Source of the DNA: Thermoplasmata archaeon
Lineage (GTDB): Archaea; Thermoplasmatota; Thermoplasmata; Lutacidiplasmatales; UBA184
DNA length: 5,283 nucleotides
NCBI GenBank assembly: GCA_013044425.1
Contig: JABEUK010000140.1
Coordinates: 1-5,283, forward strand
Reading direction: 5' to 3'
Below the pieces are notes generated by a model that did not search any database, was not told where the DNA came from, and saw nothing but the letters and a program-made list of their open reading frames with translations. The position numbers and the translations under genes were made by a program. The first letter of the stretch is position 1; each line of letters opens with the position of its first letter. This document shows, piece after piece, positions 1 to 5,283 of this stretch.

Positions 1-520
1 GCTCCGACGGCGTCCCGATCTCCGTGTCCGGGAGGTCCGAGGCAATGTCGACACGCGCATCGGCCTCGTCCACGCCCGAACGGTCGACGCCGTCCTCGTC
101 GCGGTGGCCGGCATCGTGCGGCTCGGCCGGCGATCAGAGATCTCCGGCATCCTCCCGAGCACGCGCTTCCTTCCGGCTCCCGGCCAAGGAGCTCTCGCGC
201 TCGAGGCAAGACGGGGGGATCGGCGGATCGCGCGAATCGCCGCCCGGCTCGACGCTCCCGCGGTCCGTGCGGCGGTGACCGCCGAGAGGGAACTCGCCGC
301 CGCGGTGGGTGGCGACTGCAACCTGCCTCTCGGGGCCCTGGCCACGGTTCGCCCCGGCGGGCTGGTTCTGAGGGCCGAGATCGTGTCGAGGGATGGAACG
401 ATCACGCTCGCCGCCCACGGAAAGGACGCCCTCGGCCGGGCCGCAAACCTCGGGCGACGCGTAGGGACGGCGCTGAACGATGCGGGGGCACAAGAGCTCC
501 TCGCGCAGGTGACCCCGTAG
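1..520 (+). CDS. hemC: Hydroxymethylbilane synthase (porphobilinogen deaminase), 3' part
   Basis: This enzyme polymerises four porphobilinogen units into hydroxymethylbilane in the cytoplasm, using a covalently bound dipyrromethane cofactor. The reading frame is open from the window edge (base 1 is the last base of a cut codon) to a TAG at 518-520. That gives 172 visible residues, a little over half of a protein that is normally about 300 residues. Visible family signatures, numbered within the fragment, are RGNVDTR at 13-19 (its two arginines match substrate/cofactor-binding arginines of the family), the PGQGAL motif at 60-65, and GGDCNLPLGA at 103-112. Cys106 in the last motif is the expected cofactor attachment cysteine. 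The usual residue before that cysteine is Gly; here it is Asp, without a change in spacing. The fragment therefore covers the end of domain 2 and the cofactor-carrying domain 3. The stop is followed after 7 bases by hemD, and the AGGAGG ahead of hemD overlaps this stop codon, which suggests coupled translation. The identification is secure; the N-terminus lies outside the window. Confidence 0.96.
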   Translation, partial: LRRRPDLRVREVRGNVDTRIGLVHARTVDAVLVAVAGIVRLGRRSEISGILPSTRFLPAPGQGALALEARRGDRRIARIAARLDAPAVRAAVTAERELAAAVGGDCNLPLGALATVRPGGLVLRAEIVSRDGTITLAAHGKDALGRAANLGRRVGTALNDAGAQELLAQVTP

Positions 521-524
521 GAGG
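519..524 (+). promoter_or_regulatory. Shine-Dalgarno site of hemD, overlapping the hemC stop
   Basis: A perfect AGGAGG starts on the second base of the hemC TAG stop and ends 3 bases before the hemD GTG at 528. The spacing is shorter than the common 5 to 9 bases. No better start with a site of its own is seen downstream: the next in-frame GTG, at 552, has no purine-rich stretch before it. The overlap with the hemC stop suggests that ribosomes ending hemC re-initiate on hemD. Confidence 0.6.
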
Positions 525-527
525 ATC

Positions 528-1289
528 GTGCCCGACCGACGGTCGCCCTCCGTGCTCCTCCTTTCCTCTCGAACGACCCTGCCCGGCCTCGGTGCTCGAC
601 TGGCCCGCAACGGCATTCGGCTGCAGCGGGTCGAGACGGTGCTCTCCTCCCCGGTACTCCGTACGAGCGTCGCCGGACGGCTCGAGCGCTTCGGCCCGTT
701 CGATACCGTAGCGGCCTCCAGCAAGGCGGCGGTCGACACGTTCGTGCGCCCCCTAGCGCGACGGGCCGGGTTCCGGGCCGCCTCCGTAGAGTTCTGGGCC
801 GTCGGGGCCGAGACCGAACGAGCGCTCCGAGAGGCCGGGGTACCTCGGGTCCGGCGCGCGAACGGGGAAGGCGCTGAGCCCGTGCGCCGCGCGCTCGCCG
901 GGCGCCGGCGACGCATCGTGGTTCCACGATCGGACCGAGCCGGACCCCGCTTCGGCCGAGAACTCGCGGCCCACGGTCACGCGGTGCTCGATCTGGTGGT
1001 CTATCGGATCCGCCCGGGAGCTCGGCGCGGCGGGGAAGAGCAACGGTCGGCGCGCGCGGCACGGGTCGTGGTCGCCGCGAGCCCCTCGGCGATCTCGCAC
1101 TTCCGCCGGATGGTAGGTCCCAGCACCTTTCGCCACCTGGCCCGGTCGGCCCGCTGGGTCGTGCTCGGTCCCCGCACCGCCAAGGCGGCGCGGGGCCACG
1201 GTCTTCGCGCCGTGGGGATCGCTCCGTCCGCCTCGGTACAACGCTTTACCCCCTACCTTCTTGGAGTGCTCGCCCATGCCCCGCACTGA
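528..1289 (+). CDS. hemD: Uroporphyrinogen-III synthase
   Basis: HemD cyclises hydroxymethylbilane with inversion of ring D to give uroporphyrinogen III, the branch point of heme, siroheme and cobalamin. The 253-residue length is normal for a stand-alone HemD. The family is very divergent, so the call rests on the two-domain pattern plus its place after hemC. Residues 9-35 look like the first strand and helix of domain 1. DTVAASSKAAVDTF (59-72) corresponds to the usual 'FTS.NAV..F' segment and AVGAETERALREAG (91-104) to 'AVG..TA.AL...G'. RIVVPRSD (129-136) and VVYRI (157-161) match the 'PRG...VYR' stretch at the domain crossover. VVAASPSAISHF (181-192) matches 'FTSPSAV..F', WVVLGPRTAKAA (210-221) is the second 'IG..TA.A' repeat, and SVQRFTPYL (236-244) is the usual C-terminal helix. 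The GTG start is chosen because AGGAGG lies just upstream and the conserved fold begins within ten residues. The 3' end overlaps hemB by 14 bases. It is rich in arginine, as expected from the high GC. Confident as HemD, though the sequence is far from the common models. Confidence 0.88.
   Translation: MPDRRSPSVLLLSSRTTLPGLGARLARNGIRLQRVETVLSSPVLRTSVAGRLERFGPFDTVAASSKAAVDTFVRPLARRAGFRAASVEFWAVGAETERALREAGVPRVRRANGEGAEPVRRALAGRRRRIVVPRSDRAGPRFGRELAAHGHAVLDLVVYRIRPGARRGGEEQRSARAARVVVAASPSAISHFRRMVGPSTFRHLARSARWVVLGPRTAKAARGHGLRAVGIAPSASVQRFTPYLLGVLAHAPH
1263..1266 (+). promoter_or_regulatory. Shine-Dalgarno site deciding the hemB start
   Basis: GGAG lies inside the 3' end of hemD, 9 bases before the ATG at 1276. 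It favours that ATG over the in-frame TTG at 1261, which would sit on top of this site and has only a pyrimidine-rich stretch before it. The choice gives a 339-residue HemB. Confidence 0.6.
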
Positions 1290-2295
1290 CGCTTCCCGCA
1301 TTGGAACTCGATCGGGCGCGAGCTCCTCCGAACGCCTGCGACGGCTTCGTACGACCCCCGCGATCCGCGAGCTCCTCGCCGAAGTCCGAACCGCTCCCTC
1401 CCGCCTCGTGTATCCCGTCTTCCTCCGTCCGTCGGAGGGTCGCCCCGAGGCGATCCCGTCCCTCCCCGGGGTCCTGCGCTACGGCACGGACACGGTGGGG
1501 ACGCTCGCCCGGGACCTCCTCCGCGAAGGGATACCAGCGGTGCTCCTCTTCGGCCTTCCGAAACGGAAAGAGCTCGATGGCCACGAGGCCTGGAGCTCGA
1601 ACTCGAGCGTCGTCCATGCGATCCGAACGATCCGGCGCGCGGCGCCGGATCTGGTGATCTGGACGGACCTGTGCCTGTGCTCGTACACTCGGCATGGGCA
1701 TTGCGGGATCCTCCGAGGTTCGGAGATCGACAACGACGCCACCGTCGATCGACTCGGTCGGATCGCGGTCGCCCACGCCCGCGCGGGCGCCCACTTCGTC
1801 GCTCCGAGCGCCATGATGGACCACCAGGTCGCCGGCATCCGCTCCGCGCTGGATGGGGCTGGATTCGAAACCACGGGCATCGTCGCGTACGCGGCGAAGT
1901 TCGCCTCGTCGTTCTACGGACCGTTCCGCGACGCAGCCGATTCGACCCCCTCGTTCGGGGACCGCCGCGCCTACCAGATGGACCCTCGGAACGGGAGGGA
2001 AGCGCTCCGCGAGCTCGCGCTGGACGCGGCCGAGGGAGCGGACGTCCTCCTGATCAAGCCGGCCCTCCCATCCCTGGACGTGATCGCGCGCGCCCGGGTG
2101 CAGTTCCCCCATCCAATCGCCGCCTACCAGGTCAGCGGGGAGTACGCCATGATCCGTGCCGCGGCCGAACGCGGTTGGCTCGACGAACGCGCCGCGGTGA
2201 TCGAGGCGACGAACGCGATCCACCGCGCCGGCGCCGACCTTGTGATCTCCTACTTTGCCCGCGATCTGGCCCGGTGGTCCCGGGAGGGACGATGA
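1276..2295 (+). CDS. hemB: Delta-aminolevulinic acid dehydratase (porphobilinogen synthase), zinc type
   Basis: HemB condenses two 5-aminolevulinate molecules to porphobilinogen; the family works as a cytoplasmic homo-octamer. The 339-residue length is normal and the N-terminal arm is followed by the usual 'RLRRLR.TP..R.L' opening at 20-34 and YPVFLRP (46-52). Both Schiff-base lysines are present: Lys208 in YAAKFASSFYGPFRDA (205-220) and Lys261 in IKPALPSLD (260-268). The metal loop DLCLCSYTRHGHCGIL (131-146) carries Cys133, Cys135 and Cys143, the triad of zinc-dependent enzymes, where magnesium-type enzymes have aspartate and alanine. YQMDP (233-237) and YQVSGEY (284-290), which bind substrate and shape the active site, are intact. 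The ATG at 1276 is preferred over an in-frame TTG at 1261 because GGAG lies at a normal distance. The gene overlaps the end of hemD by 14 bases, and its TGA overlaps the ATG of hemQ as ATGA, so translation of the three genes is likely coupled. Nothing suggests loss of function. Confidence 0.98.
   Translation: MPRTDASRIGTRSGASSSERLRRLRTTPAIRELLAEVRTAPSRLVYPVFLRPSEGRPEAIPSLPGVLRYGTDTVGTLARDLLREGIPAVLLFGLPKRKELDGHEAWSSNSSVVHAIRTIRRAAPDLVIWTDLCLCSYTRHGHCGILRGSEIDNDATVDRLGRIAVAHARAGAHFVAPSAMMDHQVAGIRSALDGAGFETTGIVAYAAKFASSFYGPFRDAADSTPSFGDRRAYQMDPRNGREALRELALDAAEGADVLLIKPALPSLDVIARARVQFPHPIAAYQVSGEYAMIRAAAERGWLDERAAVIEATNAIHRAGADLVISYFARDLARWSREGR
2283..2287 (+). promoter_or_regulatory. Shine-Dalgarno site of hemQ
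   Basis: GGAGG, within a GGGAGGG run at 2282-2288 in the last codons of hemB, ends 4 bases before the hemQ ATG at 2292. The spacing is short, as it also is at hemD and hemE. It supports the ATGA start, after which the conserved fold begins at about residue 15. Confidence 0.5.
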
Positions 2296-3014
2296 GCGAG
2301 CCGGCGGCCGAGGGAGGCTCCGAACCCCGCGACTTCGTCAAGTATACCCTCCTGCACCTGAGTCCGGAGTGGCGGCGGCGGTCCGCGCACCTGCGCCACC
2401 GCGGGAGCGCGCAGCTCGAACGAATCCTCGACTCCCCGCCCGCCGGAGCGATCGTTCGAACCTTCTCTCTGGTCGGCACGAAGGCCGACGTCGAGATGCT
2501 CCTGTGGATGATCTCCCCGGACCTCGAGCCGATCCAGCACTGGCACGCCCGGCTCTTCGGGACCGAGATGGGCGGCTATCTCGAGACGCGGTACTCCTAC
2601 CTCGGGATGGCCCGCCGTTCCGAGTACCTGGGCGAGCACGCGCACGCGGGGCAAGAGGGCGGATCGTCCCAGCGTCGGCCCGCCGACCTTCCCTACCTGT
2701 TCCTCTACCCCTTCATCAAGCGACGGGACTGGTATGGGCTTCCCTTCACGGACCGCCGCCGCATCATGGGCGAGCACTTCCGCATCGGCCACAAGTACCC
2801 GAAGGTGCTGATCCACACCGCCTATTCCTTCGGCCTGGATGACATGGAGTTCATCCTCTCCTTCGAAGCCGAATCCCCCGCGGAGTTCCTGGACCTTGTG
2901 TCCGATCTCCGCGCGACCGAGGCGAGCCGTTACACACAGCTCGAGACACCGATCTTCACCGCGCTCCGGGTCCCGCCGAAGCGGATGATCGAGCTCGCCG
3001 AGGGAATCCCGTGA
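2292..3014 (+). CDS. hemQ: Chlorite-dismutase-family heme protein, probable coproheme decarboxylase (HemQ/ChdC)
   Basis: HemQ (ChdC) converts coproheme to protoheme by two oxidative decarboxylations driven by peroxide, the last step of the coproporphyrin-dependent pathway. The 240-residue length fits the family. Residues 15-113 look like the first ferredoxin-like half (DFVKYTLLHL, then a 'LLWMISPDLEPIQ' segment at 70-82). A short hydrophilic linker (about 114-132) leads to the heme-binding second half. There YPFIK (139-143) keeps the Tyr and Lys matching Tyr145 and Lys149 of the Staphylococcus enzyme; that Tyr is the radical-forming catalytic residue. WYGLPFTDRRRIMGEH (147-162) leads to His162, the expected proximal heme ligand. 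YSFGLDDMEFILSFE (178-192) and LRATEASRYT (206-215) are further family signatures. Counting back from the GLDD motif, Ile174 sits where chlorite dismutases have their distal Arg, Firmicute HemQ has Gln, and actinobacterial HemQ has Ala, which argues against a true chlorite dismutase. Placement among heme genes supports the heme-synthesis role. It starts in the hemB stop (ATGA) and ends in the hemL start (GTGA). Confidence 0.9.
   Translation: MSEPAAEGGSEPRDFVKYTLLHLSPEWRRRSAHLRHRGSAQLERILDSPPAGAIVRTFSLVGTKADVEMLLWMISPDLEPIQHWHARLFGTEMGGYLETRYSYLGMARRSEYLGEHAHAGQEGGSSQRRPADLPYLFLYPFIKRRDWYGLPFTDRRRIMGEHFRIGHKYPKVLIHTAYSFGLDDMEFILSFEAESPAEFLDLVSDLRATEASRYTQLETPIFTALRVPPKRMIELAEGIP
3000..3004 (+). 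promoter_or_regulatory. Shine-Dalgarno site of hemL
   Basis: GAGGG, 6 bases before the hemL GTG at 3011, lies inside the last codons of hemQ. It supports the GTGA overlap start. The conserved part of HemL (FRRAER..VGGVDSPVRAF) begins about a dozen residues later, so this start gives a normal N-terminus. Confidence 0.5.
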
Positions 3015-4318
3015 GCCCTGCGCCCGGGCCTCGTTCCCGGGCCCTGTTCCGGCGGGCCGAGCGGACCCTCGTCGGAGGGGTCGACAGCCCGGTCCGCGCG
3101 TTCGCTTCGGTCGGAGGCACCCCGGTCTTCTACGCCCGGGGCCGGGGCGCATGGCTGACGGACGTCGACGGAGCCCGCTATCTCGACCTCGTGGGCTCGT
3201 GGGGAGCCAACATCCTCGGTGCATCTCCTCCCTCGGTCGTTCGGTCGGTGCGCGAGGTCGCTACGCGCGGCCTTTCCTTCGGAGCCCCGTCGCCCCTCGA
3301 GCACGAGCTCGGCGAGCGGATCCGGCGTGCGGCTCCGGCGATCGAGCGCCTCCGGTTCGTCTCCTCGGGAACCGAGGCCACCATGAGCGCCCTTCGGGTC
3401 GCCCGGGGATTCACGGGTCGCAGCCGCATCGTGAAGTTCGAAGGGGGGTACCACGGCCACTCCGATGGGCTGCTCGCCCGGGCCGGCTCGGGGCTCGCCA
3501 GCGCGGCTCGGCCGGATTCGGCGGGAGTCCCTCGATCGATTGTCGCCGACACCCATGTACTCCCGTACAACGACCTGCCCGCCCTCCACGCTTGGTTCGA
3601 ACGCTGGGGGGCCGAGACCGCCGCCGTCATCGTCGAACCGGTCGCCGCCAACATGGGCGTCGTGCCCCCCGAACCAGGATTCCTCTCCGCGATCGGCCGC
3701 CACTGCCGTAGGTCGGGCGCGCTGTCGATCGCGGACGAGGTGATCACCGGTTTCCGATTGCGCCGGGGACTCGCGGCGCCGATCCTCGGACTCACCCCCG
3801 ACCTTGTCACGCTCGGCAAGATCATCGGCGGAGGGATGCCCGTCGGAGCGTACGGGGGTCGACGCGACGTCATGGAAACGGTCGCCCCGCTTGGCCCGGT
3901 CTACCAGGCCGGCACCCTCGCGGGCAACCCGGTCGCCATGGCCGCCGGGATCGCCACGCTCGACGCGCTGACGGCACCGAGCTACCGCGCGCTCGAGCGA
4001 TCCGGTCGCGAGCTGGAGCGGGTGCTGAGGGAAACGGCCGACGGCGCCGGCGTCCGCCCGTTCACGGTCCAACGGGTCGGCTCGATGCTGGGCCTCTTCT
4101 TCGGGCCGGGCCCGATCCGGAACTTCGCCGACACCCGCGGGCTCGACCGGAAACGCTACGCTCGATTCTTCCACGCCGCCCTGGACCGGGGGATCGCACT
4201 TCCTCCGTCCGCCTTCGAGACGACGTTCCTCTCCACCGCGGTCGGCGCACGCGAGATCGCCTGGGCCCGGCCCCGCTTCGCGAAGGCGTTCGCCCGCGTC
4301 GCACGGAAGGGAGGTTGA
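3011..4318 (+). CDS. hemL: Glutamate-1-semialdehyde 2,1-aminomutase
   Basis: HemL is a PLP-dependent class III aminotransferase-fold enzyme that isomerises glutamate-1-semialdehyde to 5-aminolevulinate, the second step of the C5 route after glutamyl-tRNA reductase. The 435-residue length is standard for the family. VGGVDSPVRAF (21-31), DVDGARYLDLVGSWG (51-65) and LSFGAPSPLE (88-97) are typical N-terminal motifs. SSGTEATMSALRVARG (118-133) binds the cofactor phosphate, and GGYHGHSD (145-152) stacks on PLP and includes the gating region. VIVEPVAANMGVVPP (206-220) is followed by ADEVITGFR (241-249), where Asp242 contacts the pyridine nitrogen. TLGKIIGGGMPVGAYGG (267-283) contains the PLP-binding Lys270, and YQAGTLAGNPVAMAAG (298-313) follows. 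Downstream of ITGFR the usual GG(A/V)Q reads GLAA at 253-256, without a length change. The gene overlaps hemQ by 4 bases and hemE by 1 base, so all three are probably read from one transcript with coupled translation. The assignment as HemL rather than a generic aminotransferase is firm because of the GGV.SPVRAF and GSWG motifs. Confidence 0.97.
   Translation: MSPAPGPRSRALFRRAERTLVGGVDSPVRAFASVGGTPVFYARGRGAWLTDVDGARYLDLVGSWGANILGASPPSVVRSVREVATRGLSFGAPSPLEHELGERIRRAAPAIERLRFVSSGTEATMSALRVARGFTGRSRIVKFEGGYHGHSDGLLARAGSGLASAARPDSAGVPRSIVADTHVLPYNDLPALHAWFERWGAETAAVIVEPVAANMGVVPPEPGFLSAIGRHCRRSGALSIADEVITGFRLRRGLAAPILGLTPDLVTLGKIIGGGMPVGAYGGRRDVMETVAPLGPVYQAGTLAGNPVAMAAGIATLDALTAPSYRALERSGRELERVLRETADGAGVRPFTVQRVGSMLGLFFGPGPIRNFADTRGLDRKRYARFFHAALDRGIALPPSAFETTFLSTAVGAREIAWARPRFAKAFARVARKGG
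3022..3042 (+). repeat. GC-rich inverted repeat in the first codons of hemL
   Basis: GCCCGGG at 3022-3028 is the exact reverse complement of CCCGGGC at 3036-3042, with a 7-base spacer. In RNA this could form a 7-base-pair all-GC hairpin starting about 9 bases after the hemL GTG codon, close enough to affect initiation. It encodes ordinary Pro, Gly, Ser and Arg codons in a poorly conserved N-terminal stretch. In DNA this GC-rich such a repeat can arise by chance, so a regulatory role is only a possibility. Confidence 0.35.
4309..4314 (+). promoter_or_regulatory. Shine-Dalgarno site of hemE
   Basis: GGGAGG in the last codons of hemL ends 3 bases before the hemE ATG at 4318. The ATG shares its A with the hemL TGA (TGATG). 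The spacing is short, but the next in-frame ATG is codon 22, inside the conserved LMRQAGR motif, so 4318 is the only sensible ATG start. Confidence 0.55.
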
Positions 4319-5283
4319 TGCGCGATCGGGTCCTTCGCGCCCTCCGAGGGGAGGAGGTCGACCGACGACCGATCTGGCTGATGCGCCAGGCCGGTCGCTA
4401 CCTGCCCGGCTACCGGGCCCTGCGCGAGCGCCACTCCATCCTCGAGCTCGCCCGGACGCCCGGACTCGCGGCCGAGGTGACGCTCGAACCGCTGCGCCGA
4501 TTCGACCTGGACGCGGCGATCGTCTACGCCGACATCACGCTGCCGTACGCCGGCCTCGGAGTCGATTTCTCGATCGACCCGGGGGTGGGGCCGGTGATCC
4601 CGAAGCCGATCCGGACCCGCGCCCAGGTCGAGGGGCTCACCGCGTTCGATGCCGAGAGAAGCGTAGGGTTCGTCGGGGAAACGATCCGCCGGTACCGGGA
4701 GCTCGAGGCCGATCGGCCGATCATCGGGTTCGCCGGCGGCCCCTTCACGCTCGCCTCCTATCTCATCGAAGGGGGAGCCTCGCGGGAGTACACCGAGACC
4801 AAGCGCTTCCTCTACCGGGACCCCGGGGGATTCGATCTCCTCCTCGACCGCCTCACCGACATGACCGTGGAGTACCTGCGTTTGCAGGCTGGGGCCGGGG
4901 CCTCCGCCCTCCAGCTGTTCGATAGCTGGATCGGAACCGTGAGCGATCGGGTGTTCGCCGAGCACATCGCCGGCCGCCTCCAGCGACTGTTCGACGCGCT
5001 CCAGCCGTTGAAGCTCCCCACGATCTATTTCTCGACGGGCTCCTCGCACCTGCTCGAACAGCTCGCCGACCTCGGGGCGACGGCGCTCGGGGTCGACTGG
5101 CGCGAGTCGCTCGGACGAGTACGAAGTCGGGTCGGCGCGGATCTCGCCCTCCAGGGCAACCTCGATCCCGGCGCCCTCCTCGGCGACGCGGCGACGCTGA
5201 GGACGGCCGCCCAGCGGGTACTGAACGAGATCCCGGACGGCCGTTCGCACGTCTTCAATCTCGGCCATGGGATCCTGCCCACC
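4318..5283 (+). CDS. hemE: Uroporphyrinogen decarboxylase, 5' part (runs off the window)
   Basis: HemE removes the four acetate carboxyl groups of uroporphyrinogen III to give coproporphyrinogen III in the cytoplasm, without any cofactor. The frame opens with ATG at 4318 and stays open to the last base, giving 322 residues. The family is about 340 to 350 residues, so only a short C-terminal piece is missing. The diagnostic motif WLMRQAGRYLPGY (20-32) supplies Arg23 and Arg27, which bind substrate carboxylates. Asp72 in YADITLPY (70-77) matches the essential aspartate that contacts the pyrrole nitrogens. GFAGGPFTLASYLIEGG (137-153) contains Tyr148, the counterpart of the active-site tyrosine. 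QLFDSWIG (199-206) contains the expected serine, and FNLGHGILP (313-321) contains the conserved His317. QGNLDP (279-284) is also typical. All catalytic positions that can be seen are intact. The start overlaps the hemL stop by one base (TGATG). Its presence in the operon with hemQ points to the coproporphyrin branch rather than the siroheme-based archaeal branch. Confidence 0.97.
   Translation, partial: MRDRVLRALRGEEVDRRPIWLMRQAGRYLPGYRALRERHSILELARTPGLAAEVTLEPLRRFDLDAAIVYADITLPYAGLGVDFSIDPGVGPVIPKPIRTRAQVEGLTAFDAERSVGFVGETIRRYRELEADRPIIGFAGGPFTLASYLIEGGASREYTETKRFLYRDPGGFDLLLDRLTDMTVEYLRLQAGAGASALQLFDSWIGTVSDRVFAEHIAGRLQRLFDALQPLKLPTIYFSTGSSHLLEQLADLGATALGVDWRESLGRVRSRVGADLALQGNLDPGALLGDAATLRTAAQRVLNEIPDGRSHVFNLGHGILPT

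Noticed and set aside
1261..1275. TTG at 1261 as the hemB start
   Set aside because: It overlaps the GGAG site that fits the ATG at 1276, has no site of its own and adds only five unconserved residues.
1246..2223. Long open frame on the minus strand opposite hemB
   Set aside because: Antisense shadow of hemB with no family signature.
1671..2291. Upstream in-frame extension of hemQ through the hemB gene, which would give a 447-residue fusion
   Set aside because: The extension is an Arg/Pro-rich out-of-frame reading of hemB. The ATG at 2292 with GGAGG before it gives the normal HemQ length, so there is no fusion.
2292..3014. Reading this gene as a true chlorite dismutase
   Set aside because: The distal arginine expected for chlorite turnover appears to be replaced by Ile, the HemQ catalytic Tyr and Lys are present, and the neighbours are all heme-synthesis genes.
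2930..4174. Long open frame on the minus strand (about 414 codons) opposite hemL
   Set aside because: Same reason: it lies opposite a canonical hemL, has biased composition and shows no motif.
4156..5268. Long open frame on the minus strand (about 370 codons) opposite hemL and hemE
   Set aside because: It is the antisense shadow of two firmly identified genes in very GC-rich DNA, where stop codons are scarce. Its product is low-complexity Arg/Glu/Gly-rich sequence with no recognisable fold.
1..5283. Promoters, terminators, tRNAs, mobile elements or CRISPR within the window
   Set aside because: The only non-coding stretch is 7 bases between hemC and hemD. No direct-repeat arrays, terminal inverted repeats or U-tract hairpins were seen.

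Overview
The window is wall-to-wall coding on the plus strand and holds one compact tetrapyrrole (heme) biosynthesis operon. The order is hemC (3' part only), hemD, hemB, a chlorite-dismutase-family hemQ, hemL, hemE (5' part only). Neighbouring genes are separated by 7 bases at most or overlap by 1 to 14 bases. There is no room for internal promoters or terminators, and I saw no RNA genes, mobile elements, CRISPR or sizeable intergenic DNA.

The six products cover most of the route to heme. HemL makes 5-aminolevulinate from glutamate-1-semialdehyde, so this is the C5 (glutamyl-tRNA) route rather than the ALA synthase route. HemB condenses two ALA to porphobilinogen. HemC and HemD build uroporphyrinogen III. 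HemE decarboxylates it to coproporphyrinogen III. HemQ, if correctly assigned, performs the last step of the coproporphyrin-dependent pathway, coproheme to protoheme. The glutamyl-tRNA reductase (hemA), the coproporphyrinogen oxidase (hemY) and the ferrochelatase (hemH) are not in the window. hemA upstream of hemC and hemY/hemH downstream of hemE are natural places to look, since both ends are cut inside genes.

The DNA is very GC-rich, with strong G/C preference at third codon positions (CTC/CTG, ATC, GCC, GTC, CGC/CGG). Start codons are ATG and GTG, with GGAGG-like ribosome binding sites ahead of them. Together with the zinc-type HemB and the HemQ, this fits a GC-rich, probably aerobic or microaerobic prokaryote. 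From this sequence alone I cannot decide between a GC-rich bacterium (for example an actinobacterial, Chloroflexi or Deinococcus-Thermus-like lineage) and a GC-rich archaeon such as one of the Thermoplasmatota.

I did not find an undescribed system. The points most worth a second look are the position of hemQ between hemB and hemL, an isoleucine at the inferred distal heme-pocket position of HemQ, the chained and translationally coupled junctions with unusually short Shine-Dalgarno spacing, and a changed loop in HemL.
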